From Silurus meridionalis (taxonomy: Eukaryota; Chordata; Actinopteri; Siluriformes; Siluridae): a stretch of 64,000 bases of DNA. The stretch is from positions 19,396,132 to 19,460,131 of the forward strand of contig NC_060885.1 in assembly GCF_014805685.1 (NCBI RefSeq), written 5' to 3'. This document shows, piece after piece, positions 11,501 through 24,378 of this stretch. The stretch's first letter is position 1. Every line of letters begins with the position of its first letter. The position numbers and the translations under genes are program-made. The notes beneath the pieces were generated by a model, which saw only the letters and a list, made by a program, of their open reading frames with translations, had not been told where the DNA came from and searched no databases.

Positions 11501-13720
11501 TATTCTGTAATACAACAAAGATATTGCACAAATCACTTACAAACTGAAGGGCTTCTTCACATTATATGAGGCACGAATCTGATGTTTATTCCACTGAGGT
11601 CCAACAGTCTTGAAGAAAAACAAGGAAATAAATTAAATAGGAAAAAGGCCTAAGGATCTACATAATCTTGGATCCAAATTGACCCACACATGTGCTTACT
11701 GAATGGAAAAACTAACCTGCCATAATTCAGGCCTGCTATGATATCTCTTTAAAGTGAAGTGCTGGCTCACAGGGTCTGCCATTTTCTCCAGAGTACTCAG
11801 TGGTGGCTTGAGACCAGGAGACAAGTTAGAGTCCCAGTCTGGAGCCTTAAAACTTCTATAAACAACATAGAATCATTCATATAAAGATAAAAAAAAGTGG
11901 CTATTTAAATGATTACAGCTGACTAATAGCACATAGCTGAATGACTATCCGTCATGGTATATGACTAATACAAGTTTATTTATTTTATTATTTATTTACT
12001 GCCACTTCTAATTAACTAATTAAAGGTCTACAGAGAAGTGCACAGGAAAATGATAGTGATAACGATAGTCAATAGAAAATGATTCTGTCAACATCAGAGA
12101 TCTTCAACCTTCGAGTTTCTGATGTGTAGTTATTTCGCAACACCTTGTCCATAGATTCAGGTGGAGGAGAGGTGCATGCAACCTAGAAGGGTAAAAAAGA
12201 TGGAAGGGGAACAATATTATGAGCAATGTTCCAACTATTATGCACATAATGCATCAGCTATATAATTATGAACAAAAATAAAGACTGTCACTAAGACACC
12301 AATCTAATATAAGGATTCGGGGGTGAGTTTTAGGTTCCTTCCTGCATTAGAATAGCATCATGTAAGTACTATTGTTAGGAAGTTTTTCCTATCCGGCCTC
12401 AAAGGACCAAATGTTAGGAAGTTTTCCTCTCTAGCTCGAAGGACCATATAAGGATTTTCACTATCTGGTGTGCGCTGATCAGGGGATTGTACTCGCCCCA
12501 GCGCGTCAGTAAAAACACGGTACAGGATTCAGAACACTCAACTTTACTGGCTATAGAATAGATCGTATATGAGGTGATTCTTGCTGTCAGTGCTGAGTGA
12601 CAGGTTGCACGGTGTCAAATGGCCACTGGTCAATGACGACTGCTGCTCGGTGTTCTGGCCTTTTATAATCTTGGTGGAGGCCGGTGCACTGTGATGTCAT
12701 GGGTAGCTTGTCATTGCTTGGTAAACTGTATGTCTGCCTCTAGTGGTGAAGCGTGGAAATACAACTGAATAGGAATCCTTTCTTACAACTATTGTCCACC
12801 TCGACAACTCCAACATACACCCCAGACACCTACCCTCTTCAGATCTTTGAATTCCAAAAGCCTGGTGGAAACAGGATCATGTTTCTCCCTGCTGCTGTGG
12901 ATGTCTAAGAGAAATATAAAACAACATAAAAAATGAATGACTTACACTTATCTATAACTGTTTAATCCTAATATGGAGGGTAGTTATTAAAGTATATAAC
13001 ACTTTGAGCATATAGTGTTAAAGGAAATACTCATTTCATGCAGTAGTATTTCCTTTTTTCTATCAAGTCTAAACACTTTTACCTTCCATACAATATTCAG
13101 ATGTCAAATTAAAACATCATACAAGTCCGTGTTTACAAACGATGACTATATGCATTATTATTAACCAATGCTTAAACTTAAAGCAGATACTATTCGAGAA
13201 CTCTATAGCACAATGGTTACAAAATAACAATAATAAGTAGTAGAGACCATTTACTTTGGGGATTTGGTGGCAATATTTTTTTGACTTTGGAGTCCCAGGG
13301 CTTGTGATCGGATGTTACAGTCGTCACTGCTGAAGTCCTGGGTGATGGAGTGTGAGGTCGGAAATCAGGAGCAAAACACACTCTACGTGTGAATGCGTCT
13401 CCGGCTTTGAGGCTCAGGTCGGCGCGGGCGGCGGCGCTCAGGCGCCCGGAATAGGACACCGTGAGCGGCTCATCCTCCCTCAGAGGGGCCCGCGGTGGAC
13501 AGAACTGAGGCTGGAAGGCACCGCTGTCTCTTCTCGTGTCATGGCGCCCGCTTTCATACGGAACATTCATGTGTCTGCATAACATCCTGCACGTCTCAAC
13601 GCGGTTCTGGAGCCCCATTCTGCAGAATCTATTGCTTTTTCCGTGTGTTTCTCTGAGAATCTGACAGAGGGAAACTACTGCTCTAATGTCACTGATACAA
13701 CACCGCGTCGTTTGTTGCAT
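8598..13720 (-). CDS. spata48: Spermatogenesis-associated protein 48 / sperm microtubule inner protein 7 (eight coding exons)
   Basis: Coding exons in transcript order are 13720-13255, 12904-12834, 12182-12109, 11855-11717, 11608-11541, 10983-10876, 10726-10625 and 8700-8598. All introns are GT-AG and all phases join, giving 1131 nt (376 codons plus TAA). Read directly: the middle contains PDWDSNLSPGLKPP and VGPQWNKHQIRASYNVKKPF, then FIPLTLLRTVIPPDTPTA, IPGYTGK and a C-terminal VPPHNPF. These blocks match my memory of SPATA48, a protein of the sperm axoneme lumen. The first ATG at 13720 is used, but internal methionines in exon 1 (for example before NVPYES) are possible starts, so the first 40-50 residues are uncertain. 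Human SPATA48 neighbours VWC2 in the same relative orientation, which supports the call. Several exons are too short to stand out as ORFs. Confidence 0.72.
12373..12787 (-). mobile_element. solo LTR with 5-bp target duplication
   Basis: A 415-bp block begins TGTTAGGAAG and ends CTTTCTTACA, a near-perfect terminal inverted repeat of the TG...CA type. It is flanked on both sides by ACTAT (12368-12372 and 12788-12792), a 5-bp target duplication. On the minus strand it carries TATAAAA at 12667-12661 and an AGTAAA polyadenylation-like signal at 12548-12543, which gives the orientation. The first 39 bp are imperfectly repeated in tandem (12373-12411 and from 12412). No internal retroviral or retrotransposon genes remain, as expected after LTR-LTR recombination. 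It sits in the spata48 intron between coding exons 2 and 3, 46 bp from the donor of exon 2. Confidence 0.8.
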
Positions 13721-13911
13721 AGAGACCGTCCAAAAGCAAACAATCTACACCACATGCCTCCTGCTAAGCAGTAATAAAACTCAACATGATAAATTATGTT
13801 CAAACATAGCTCTGTTAGACCATCATGTCTGTGTACCCTGTTATTCATGTAACTCTAGATTGCGTTGTCTATCATTTTAGTAGGCTACAGTAGGCCTTAG
13901 TAGTTTAGGAC

Positions 13912-14170
13912 TGAGGTCGCCAACCTATTTTGCCAGGGATGGGTTATACATAATAACGTGCATATTACTAGAATACATATTATATTATATCATTATTAAT
14001 TTAATTCTAAATGTAACTCCATTTTGCAGAATCCGTGGGATTATTTGTTGATGCATAGAAAGAAATGCGTCTGAAACAAGTGCGGGAAATTGGTTAAGGT
14101 GGTGGAGGTGGTGATTTTTTTTTTTTAAATATGCAAAAGTCTATATGAATCATGGCCCGGTACTGGTTTA
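13912..14170. repeat. possible decayed DNA-transposon fragment
   Basis: Phrases such as GTCGCCAACCTATTTTGCC and CATGGCCCGGTACTGG resemble a common vertebrate repeat of hAT type with a rotten middle. I cannot define ends or target duplications. Confidence 0.3.
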
Positions 14171-15049
14171 AGACAAAACCCTTCATTTGTCACGGCTACC
14201 TCCTACATGTTGTATAGCAAATATGTTTGACTTTGACTTAAATGTACAGTAATAGACTGTTTTCTCATTATTAATAACAAACCTCTTGAGTAGAAAATGC
14301 AACAGGAGACAATTCTGGTTGAGAAGAACAAACGAGCCTCAAGTGCGGAATGTGTCCACTAGGTGGCGATCATGTGCTGAGGACAGTACGACCCTGTACG
14401 GCACTCCTAAACAGAAAAGCTGTACTCAGACAATTATTGCAGCTTCTCAAAATAAGCTCTGAAAAAAAAAGTTTCTGGTAGTCGTTCGACTGTGAATGGT
14501 TTGCTTGTTTACGCTGGCAAATAGCGCCATGTAAAGGTGCATATGCTTTATTACAGAAGGTTATGGCCAGAAATGCCAACCCTGTGGTAGTTAAGGAAAA
14601 GGAAGGGGGTTTATATGTGCAACAATAAACAGCAGAGTGTGGTCTAATAGAAACAATCATTCAAAAAAAGCATTTCTAATTCTACGTAGAAGTGAGTCCT
14701 ATAGCTGTAAGATATGCCAAACAAAACGAATGTAATTTAAGATCAAGAATAGAAAGCCACAAAAATTGACTAATTATTCATGAATATGGGCTCTTAAGTA
14801 CAAAAGTTTATTCTATATGTGTATGCTTGCACTATATGCCTATTTTATTAACAGAAATAAACACATCATAACATAAACACATGTCTTGGAACCACACTAT
14901 GTGGAACCATATACTTTTCCTACATGAAAATGGTAAAAAAACAAAAACAACAATGACTGGAATCTAGTTAACAGATGTCATTAGCATTTACATTTACATT
15001 TATGACATTAGTAAGATTTCCTCTGGAAACTTGCCTGTTTGTAATAGTA

Positions 15050-15335
15050 TAGCTTGCTGTAGATTTTATCCACTAAGCCATTTGTCTGCCTGATTCTGAA
15101 CGTGTTCACAGTGGATCTGGAGTCTATGCTGAGAATACTGAGTGCTAAGTCTGAATACACCCTGGATTGAACACCAGTCCATTTTGCTTTGTACACACAA
15201 ACACACACATAAACGCACTCATGGGCAACTAGGGGCAATTTAGCACAGCCAATAAACCTTCTGGCATTATTTTGGGATGTAGAAGGACACCAGAAAACCC
15301 AGAGGAAACCCAAATAGATACTGAAAGAACTTAAA
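15050..15335. repeat. fragment of a common fish non-LTR retroelement
   Basis: Contains the blocks ACACCCTGGATTGAACACC, ACTAGGGGCAATTTAGCACA and AACCCAGAGGAAACCC, which recur in many fish genomes as part of an L2/CR1-like interspersed repeat. It is diverged and has no intact frame. Orientation is not assigned. Confidence 0.55.
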
Positions 15336-16629
15336 CATCGGATCAAACGTGTTCTGTTATTTAAAGTGTTATTAGATTACAGTTACGAATAGCAGTAAAA
15401 TACTTTCCACATGACAGGCAGCTCTGGTTTTATGGTAGTTTCTGTCCCATTGCACATTTACATTAGCCTACATCCCACTGCTTTTCTAATTTTGCTAGCA
15501 GTTAGACACTGCAATTATCAACAGTGCAAATATATGCATGTTCATTTCACCTGCAATATGCTGAAACATAGGGCACTTGTAAGAAAGAAAAGCAGTTAAA
15601 CATATAACAGATTTTAACTGGGTAGAGCTGCACTTCCCTTAAGAGCTGAATTGGCTTAATCATGTGGTGCTGCTGCTGATGCATGAAAGTAATTAGCAAC
15701 CATGGCATCTGGATTTTATATTTATATATCTTTGGTAGTCAGACTGAAAGTCTGATAAGTTTCAGTTTTGGAAATAAAAAACTACATAAAACCATTTTTA
15801 CAAGACACACTCCTGTATCTGTCTCTGTCTGTCTCTGTCTTAAGTTCAATACTGTCATTTTTTTATTTATGTTTCATAGGTTTTTAAAAATGATTTTAAT
15901 CATAGTTTATTGGTAAAATGATAATGATTAAATGATTATCAACAAAGACAGAGACATTAGTTTTATGGACCGAGTGAGTGGATGCAAGGTGTCTCTGAAA
16001 ACTTAATGTTTTCCTTTAAACTGTCACAAACAGTAGCTATACGCAAAGTACTGCCTACTCTAAACACATACATGTTCATTTACATGGATTAGGATGGATA
16101 TCTCAGTTTATGAGAATGTATTGATTAAGAGGAACATATAAAATGTTGGCTGCTTCAATAAGCCATGCCACCTAGTTTACTAGTGGAGAATGCTGGGTGT
16201 AATGTGTTGTTTGACAAACAAAAAGTAAAACCTTCCTGTAATAGAGGTGTAATGGTTAAAAAAAAAGGTAAGATTCGGTATGTACCTTGGTTTTTAAGTC
16301 ACAGTTAGAGGAAAGAAATGCAAAAAATAAAATTGCTTGGCCTTTTTTTCTTTAGTTTATTATTTTTAACATTTGTGAACATCAACAGTTTACATTAAAA
16401 CAATTTTAAATAAAATGCCTGCTTGGTTAAATAATATATAAAATAATATTTTATAATAATAATTTATAAAAATAAAATAGAATAAAATGAATGCAACACA
16501 CTTTTTTATTATATTGTTTAAAGTGAGTAATTAATTAAATTGGCAGAAATTAAATTGATTGAATAAAATGTAATAAATAGCAAAAAAAAATTTTTTTATA
16601 CTTTGCATTTGTAAGACCCCATTTGGATA

Positions 16630-16630
<1 letters not shown>

Positions 16631-16677
<47 letters not shown>
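16631..16677. repeat. (GT)n microsatellite
   Basis: Uninterrupted TG/GT tract of 47 bp. Confidence 0.95.
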
Positions 16678-16679
<2 letters not shown>

Positions 16680-19600
16680 TTAGAATACAAATTTTGAAAT
16701 ATATGATCTACGTACATAACTGTTCTACTTACGTCATTATATGTTAACAAATGTCTTTATTCCTTCCAGCCTTCTTTCTCGATAAGTGGAATTTAAGGTG
16801 AACATAAAACGCTAAAGAATCCATAGCGGTTGTGTTAGCGAGGGTCAAAAGTGGCAGGATTTCACGCATGCGCAAAACAACGCACTACAAATCGTATTTC
16901 TGGTACGGAGTGAGAGCCACAGTGAGACTGCATTAACTCTAGTTTCCTGGCATTGTGTATTTTCTCAAGTTTAAGGAATAATAGAAATTGCAGATTTTAC
17001 TAAGTTCCTCATGTAAAAATGACTGCATTCAGTACACATGTGCACCGAACTGAAAGCACCCCTAATATAATGTTATACATACTGTATGTTATACACAAGT
17101 TTATATGGTATGACAATAAATGGTTTGCTTGGGCTATCAACATTATCACCAACATGATTGCCCTGAAATGTAAATGTTACCCCTGGTAATAGTTGGAGTA
17201 GGCCGATTTCTTGAGTATTTTTACTAGATATTATTTAATAATACTGTAGAAGAATAAAATGCTTCTATTTTACTTTAGTATTTGTATTTTTTTTGTTGAG
17301 TGTTTGGAAAAATGCAAAGTATGTGAAAGTCTAAACATAAACCGACAACTTAACTATTGCATAACATAACCCATCACTGATGTAAGGTTTTGATTAGTCC
17401 CGTTGAAATAATATACATTATAATAGCAGAGATTTTTTTTGTATTTTAAATACTATTAGATAAGTTGGATATTTTGCTAGCTTGGAGTAGTAGGGTCTAA
17501 ATATTTTAGGGGTTGCATTCATTCTTAAAACAAACTATTAAACAGTTTCATTTCAAGTTCACAATATGATCTCATATGTAATATTGGCTTTATTTTTGAT
17601 TCAAGCAGAGTAAACAATTTAAAATATTTATCTTTGAATATAAATAGAAACATTTTCTAATTTTAAAAATGTTTTCAAATATATTTATATTATATAATAA
17701 TTATATTTACCATTTAATTTTATAAACAAATGTTAAAACATTTAACATAAAAAAGCCAGCAGAACTAAAGAACTAATTAATGTTATTTGGAAATGGAGTG
17801 GGTCATGTAACACCCCCTTAAGTTCATTATATTGAAAATGATGTTGCAGGTTCATTCGAGCATCTGTAAAAACTCACATTCAGGCTTTTAACTGAGTAAT
17901 CGACACTCTTCTATGGCTTTATACATGCACAAAGCTGGATACAGTGGTTCAAAGTGACCCTGTGTTTATTATTGTATAAAGCCACTGCTAGGCCTTGTGA
18001 ATCATAAACAGAATCAGATTAATCATCCACATTTACATAATTACATTAGTAATACTTATGTATTGTGAAGTATAGTCTTTAAACAGTCTGGTGCATGATT
18101 GTTAATGAGGCATAACTATATTTTCAGTTTCTAAAAGCTGAAAAATTCCCCCCTGAATTTCAGGTAATCTTTGAATTGACTTGAACAGTCCTGGGGTGTT
18201 TTTAAGAAAGACTGCAGAACAACTTAAATTAATTAGGATCAAGCTTGTTTAAACTAGAGGCATTATTCCAATCCACTGAGATGCTCTTCCCCAAAACCCC
18301 AGCTTACATTTTTTTTTTTTTTTTGGAGATTCTGTGTCATTCTCACTCATTTGCTCCAACAAATATGATATGTTTTAAATGTATTATTTTGCACTTTGAA
18401 GTCATTTCCCTGAAATGTAATTAAAACATAAAACAAAAAGTAAATAATGGGAAAATATAAAAGCAAAACCCAGGGGGAAAAGAAAGAAGAAAAACCTTGC
18501 AATTGAGTATTAGGTTAATTTTGTATTAAATGCCTAATGCTTTTGAGAGCCCTATGATGTTTTTGAAGGCGAGAAGATGTATTGTGATGACCATCATTAT
18601 GTTGTGAGTTATGGGGTCAATAAAAAAACCTTTTGATCTTCTTGACTATAGAGAAAACTCTTATCAAAATAAAAGATTCAATATCATATACAATATACAA
18701 TAAAATGATCATACGATAAAATGTCTGAATTCAGATCATTTTCCATATTGGCTGCTTGAAGCCTTTCAAAGTTAGATTCTGATGTGGTGACTGTTTTAGG
18801 TAAGAGTTTTTTTGGTAACTATTACCGTACAAAGTAGAGACAATGAAATGCAGTTAGCACCTATACAGTAGTGAAAATAACGAATAAATTAAATGGAATA
18901 GTAAGAATATGGTGCATAGTTAATGTAGCACCGAGCATGTAAAGGTAAAGGAATATGATGCATATCTGTCCAAATAGCAATAATATTAAATAGAGGTAAC
19001 AGTATGATGCATGCTATATGATGCAGTAGATACATACTGTAGATGCAGATACGCAAATGGTTTAATGTGCTGATATAAATAGTTGTGGAAATAGCAGATA
19101 ATTGCAGTAAAGTGCAAGTGTTTACTGGGTGTTTTAGAGTCTTTATGCAACCAGAGTGCAGCTGTCCAACTGTTATTCTTAAAAACGGTTTTCCTCAGTA
19201 TGCAAAATACACAGACATACACAGACAGTGTTCACTCCCATTCACATTTGTTTTCCAATCGGATAGACATATTTCTCGGAATACTGCACACACAATTTAC
19301 AATGGTGAAAATCCCAGTAATATCCTCTACCATCAAACCCTTAAATCAGCAAAGAAAAACCTTTCATCTACATCACAAGCTGATATGGTGTCTAGGATGC
19401 CGGATCCCTGAAATGACTTAACTGATGTTTTCACATGCTCTATTTCTAGTTGCAGGAAGACTCATTCATTCATGTGACATCTGATCAGAGGCACTTTAAA
19501 AAGTTTTGTAGGCTGTTGTGTAAAGGCTCAGATGTGGCTGGATTCGCCACAAAGTTTCCCTCATGATACGCTTCATAACACTATCAATAAGGACAGCACT

Positions 19601-20012
19601 AACCACATTGGAATAGGTTTTTTTTTTTTTTTTATCAACCCTGTTTTCTGTTCTCCTTCTTCTTCTTTTAAGGTTTTGTTGCTCTTTGTTGTTTCTTGAC
19701 TCTTTTTATTTTTACCAACCTTGTATTTTATTGTAATGACCTTTGTTCATAGATTAGCTAATACTAAGTTCAAGAAAGTAGGACTATGGTTAACTCTCCG
19801 TTCATGCTTCACTGCAATATTTTTGCATCACCTTGATTACTTGGGTTTGAAACATGTAGCATAATAAATGCAAGAAAATGAGACTGCCACACCAAGATAT
19901 ACAGCATTGCTCTTGCCTCTGTTGCGTGAAATATGCATAGCATCTGCTGCTGTATAGGCTCTGTGTGGTGGTAATTTGTGCTATTGCTATACTATTTCTC
20001 ATTTCAATTAAT

Positions 20013-20016
20013 TTCT

Positions 20017-20080
<64 letters not shown>

Positions 20081-20105
20081 ACTACCGCCCCCCCCTTCTC
20101 TTTCT

Positions 20106-20151
<46 letters not shown>

Positions 20152-20152
20152 T
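20013..20152. repeat. compound (TC)n microsatellite
   Basis: Two TC tracts (20013-20075 and 20108-20152) separated by a C-rich spacer. The long Ser/Leu frames across it are simple-repeat artefacts. Confidence 0.95.
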
Positions 20153-20859
20153 GCTGCTTCAGGCTTAAACTGGGGTTGTGGGGGTAGGTTGGTTTAGCGG
20201 GGTCTACACTTAATGAATTACAATGTCTTATATTTTTGTCTGGGTATTTTTGGTATAAGAAGTAATGTTCTTCGGGAACAGAGTGAAAAAGTGTGCCTGG
20301 CTAAAATCTGAGGCTATTTAAAGTCAGCTCCTCCCCACCTCTTTTAAATAATTTGCAGCATCTCAAATTATTTAAATAGTACTACTTCCACCCTGTTGTG
20401 CCCTGCCTTACACCACTGCTTCACTGTACCTGATTCGGTCAGCCTTAAAAGAAACACAGATCAATATTTTAGAAGCATCCTGGAGGCCCACCAATCAACA
20501 CACTTTTTTGTCTACTTCCAAAAATGTAGTTTCTCAACTAAATGTCATTGACTAAATAAGTTGGAGTATGCCCATACGGAAATCTGACATATGGCCATAT
20601 ATGAACATATATATATTTCTTTAAATTACTATCTAATGTTTCTATACAAATGTAAGATACATATACTTTAATATATTGTGTAACACCATTCATGATACAT
20701 TAAACTATTAATTAATATATGACATACCTGATGTTGAGTTATGGAATTACTTACTAAGTAAAAGTGTCAAATAGATGTTAATGTAGAATTTGCTCTTGGG
20801 ACTATTCAACACTGATACACTCCTAGAGAGTAATTTGAGAGGTCGGTCTTGTGCTTATC

Positions 20860-20945
20860 TTAATTATTGAGAGGTCAGTCTTGTCGGCATCTCTGCTGTT
20901 GGATGTAGATCTGCCAAATGCATAAATGTGAATGCAGCGGAATGA
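20860..20945 (+). repeat. SINE-tail-like fragment
   Basis: The block GATCTGCCAAATGCATAAAT followed by GTGAATG resembles the 3' tail shared by abundant fish tRNA-derived SINEs. A short duplicated phrase (GAGAGGTC, about 20838 and 20870) precedes it. Only the tail is recognisable. Confidence 0.4.
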
Positions 20946-22626
20946 AATTATTCAAGCTCTTTCTTGAATAGAAGCAGACAATTTATATAAGTTATATGTA
21001 AAATGCTTTAAGAGAACTATTATTGTTCCAAATTACTTTCATAACATGAATGTAATGGATCCAAATCCAACCTGTTAAAATGACATAATAACCTGATTTG
21101 CTGCTGTAAGGCGCAAATGTAGATGTTGCACATGCGCCTTACAGTCACACACAAAAAAAACCCTTAATGGTGGCAGAGGAACAGTTCCTGCAATACTTCC
21201 TGCAATACTTTCTGGAACACTGATTAGCCAACAATGGAGATTTGGACAAATTTTTTTTGAGATTTTACAAGTGAGACATAAGGTAGGATATTTTCTATAT
21301 TTATAAATGATTTACACTTAAACATCCACCATTTTTATGATTTTTATGATTATGATTATGATTATTGATTTAATAAAAATTTAATTTCTGTTGTGACTGC
21401 AGTTATGGGTAAATTAACTATTTAATTTATTAAATGAGTAATTTTGATAATTATAATATGTACTATCGACTTACTATGTGCATCATGTTTTACAGATGAT
21501 GTGTTTATGTTTTTTTTTTTTTTAAAAGCTTTGTCATCTCTGCGTACATTTTCCTTTGCTTATATGCTAATTCTCAAACAAACATAGGAAAGTTCTCTAA
21601 ATGAAAACGTTTAGAGGATTTCTCATCTGTCTCCTGAATCATTGTAAGATATACGGTCGTCTTTATGCATTATATTTAAGCAAATTATATGTGTATGATT
21701 TGTCATCTCGTCGTTCATTTTACTTTGCTAGAAATATCCTTTGCAAGTACGGCAAAATGTTGCACAAACACAATTAGTCAATCTTATCTACATTTAAAGC
21801 TTTGATTTCATGCTAAAACAAATTGTGTACATGAAGTGAAACATGCATTTTGATGTTGATTGTAACTTAATTTAAAAAAAACCTAACTATTATTGATTTT
21901 TACTTTTTCAGAGAGCTCATCTGTATTACATCATTCCACATTTTTTGCATTTTTATTCCAGTTTGGGACATCCATTAAATTGAAATGCTTGCTTTTTTGA
22001 CTCTGGAAGCAACTGTAAACCAACAATAAATGTTTGAAAATTAAGCATGTTTTCACCATTTATTTGATAGAGAAATTATTTAATATACATATACAGTATA
22101 TTGTGTGTGTGTTATAAATACATGGATAAACATCCTTTATCTATATATGAACATGTATTCTATATGCATATCTGTGATATATACAGTATGTGTACTTGGG
22201 AAAATATGTTACATATTTAAAAACAGACATTTTTTATATTTTGACATATATGTGGCATATAGTACATGACATATATTTCTATATCTGTGAAATTTAAACA
22301 TGAACATCCATATGAGCATGTATTGCTATTTATCAGATTTTCATATGGGTGTAGGGAAGTAATTTCGATATTTCTAACTTTTGTTAATGTAACTGTTAAA
22401 GATCTTGAATTGGTGTTCTCTAAATGAATATTTCCATATTCATAATCTGTTCAGATGTATTCAGAATAGTATTATAAGGCGAAAGCTTTTTTTAAAATAT
22501 AAAAATACACCTTAGATACAAGTATAAATATGGTGTCATGATATATTTTCATAAGGCATTTATGGCACAGTAAGTCAGGGACGTTGTCAGAGATCTTGGA
22601 AGCACCCATGTTTTAGACTGCAGGAC

Positions 22627-22628
<2 letters not shown>

Positions 22629-22680
<52 letters not shown>
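22629..22680. repeat. (GT)n microsatellite
   Basis: Uninterrupted GT tract of 52 bp. Confidence 0.95.
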
Positions 22681-22682
<2 letters not shown>

Positions 22683-23875
22683 TAACAATTGTGCATATTG
22701 CAGAAATTAAATACATACATCTTATATCAACACACTTCCTTTTATAAATTTGTTTTGTATTACAATATTTATAACTCTATGCTACAGGCTATAGCCCTTA
22801 GCTGTCAACACTGTAATTATTCTGCTTCATACGTCTTATGCATTATTGCACTTTTACTGGCTGTTCTGCTCTCTTCTGCCCTGCTGGATTTGGCATTTAC
22901 AATCATTGAAACAGAAGTGAAATTTCACCTAGAGCATCCTTGTCCTGTCGGGTCTTGCTATGGGCAGCATTTGCGTGCAGCGCTTCCTTGCTACTTCTTG
23001 TTCTGAACCTGTCACACTCAATTAGTCAATTGAAGTAATGAATTTACAGCTTTGTCGTTTCATGAGGGACTTGGGGAAAATGAGATATTTGCGCTGTCAT
23101 GTTTGTTTGAAATCAGAGGCTTTACTACTGCAAAGCACACCTTAGCCAAAAGCATCTTTAGCAGTCAGAGTAGAGCTTTCTGAATGCCCAGAACAAGAAA
23201 GCTACTACAAGAAGGGTTTATGTTTAGTGTTAGTGAGCTGTCAACTCAAAACTAAAGCACAACCTAAAATTCCAAAAAAGTTGGGATGCTGTGTAAAGTG
23301 TAAATAAACTCAGAATGCAATGATTTGCATGTTATCAACATAGAACACAGAAAACATATACAGTTGGAACAGGGCTAGCATCCCCTCTTCTGTTAACAGC
23401 AGTCTATACATGTCTGAGAACTGGGGTGACCAGTTTTTGGGGAAGGATGTCCCATCTGTGTCTGATACAAGATTCTAGCTGCTTAATAATCCTGGGTCTT
23501 CTTTGTGATATCTTTCATTTCATTCACCAAATGTTTTCAATTGATGAAAAGTCTGGACTGCAGGCAGCCCAGTTCAGCCCCTGGACTCTTCTTCTATAAA
23601 GCTATGCTGTTGTAATAGATGTAGTATTATGTTTAGCATTGTCTTGCTTAAATATGCAAGGCGTGCCCTAAAAAAGATAGAAGCATATGTTGCTCTAAAA
23701 CCTGTATATACCTATTAGCATTGATGGTGCCTTTCCAGATATGCACAACCATATCACCAGAGATGCAGGCTTTTAAACTGAGTGCTAATAACAGGCCGGA
23801 TAGTCCTTCTCCTCTTTAGTCTGGAGGATGCCATGTGCATAGTTTAAAAAAAACAATTTAAAAATTCATTTTGTC

Positions 23876-24058
23876 TTACCACAAAACAGTTTTACATTTT
23901 GCCTTAGTCCATTTTAAATAAGCTTTGGCCCAAATAAGATTAGTTTCTGGGTCATGTTCACATATGGCTTCTTCTTTGCACAATAAAGCTTTAACCTGCA
24001 TTTGTAGATGACACAAAAAACTGTTCACAGACAATGATTTATGGAGATGTTTCTGCAC
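23876..24058 (-). pseudogene. Tc1 transposase fragment
   Basis: About 60 codons open, matching the Tc1 transposase segment from the end of the DNA-binding part to the start of the DDE domain. No functional product is expected: the flanking frame is broken and the rest of the catalytic core is scattered in other frames towards 23400. Confidence 0.65.
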
Positions 24059-24378
24059 CTATTTAGTGATTTTCATCAAATAATTATGTCTGCTTTTAAT
24101 GCAATGCCACCTGAGGGCCCAATGATCATGTGCATCAGATGTTTGTCGTGTCCCTTGCTTACAGAGATTTATCCAGATTCTCAGAATCTTTGGATTATAT
24201 TATGTACTGTAGATGACGAGATATTTACTGTACTGTAGTTGATGAGAGTCTTTGCAATTTTATGTAAAGAATTTGTAGACAGTTTTTTGCAGATAGGTGA
24301 CCAATCTTTATTTCTGAGGGACTCTGCCTATATTAGATGCCTAATCATGTTACTGACTTGTTACCACTAAACATAATT

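Larger units (their letters stand above)
15350..23250. other. repeat-rich intergenic DNA, no gene seen
   Basis: Lies between spata48 and vwc2, where human carries ZPBP. I see only AT-rich sequence, GT, CT and A/T simple repeats and a likely SINE tail near 20930. No exon of zpbp was recognised, though short diverged exons could be missed by eye. Confidence 0.4.

Noticed and set aside
19965..20187. Two frames rich in Ser and Leu
   Set aside because: They are read-throughs of the TC microsatellite.
22689..23006. 105-codon frame with a hydrophobic stretch
   Set aside because: No similarity, no splice context and average local composition; treated as chance.
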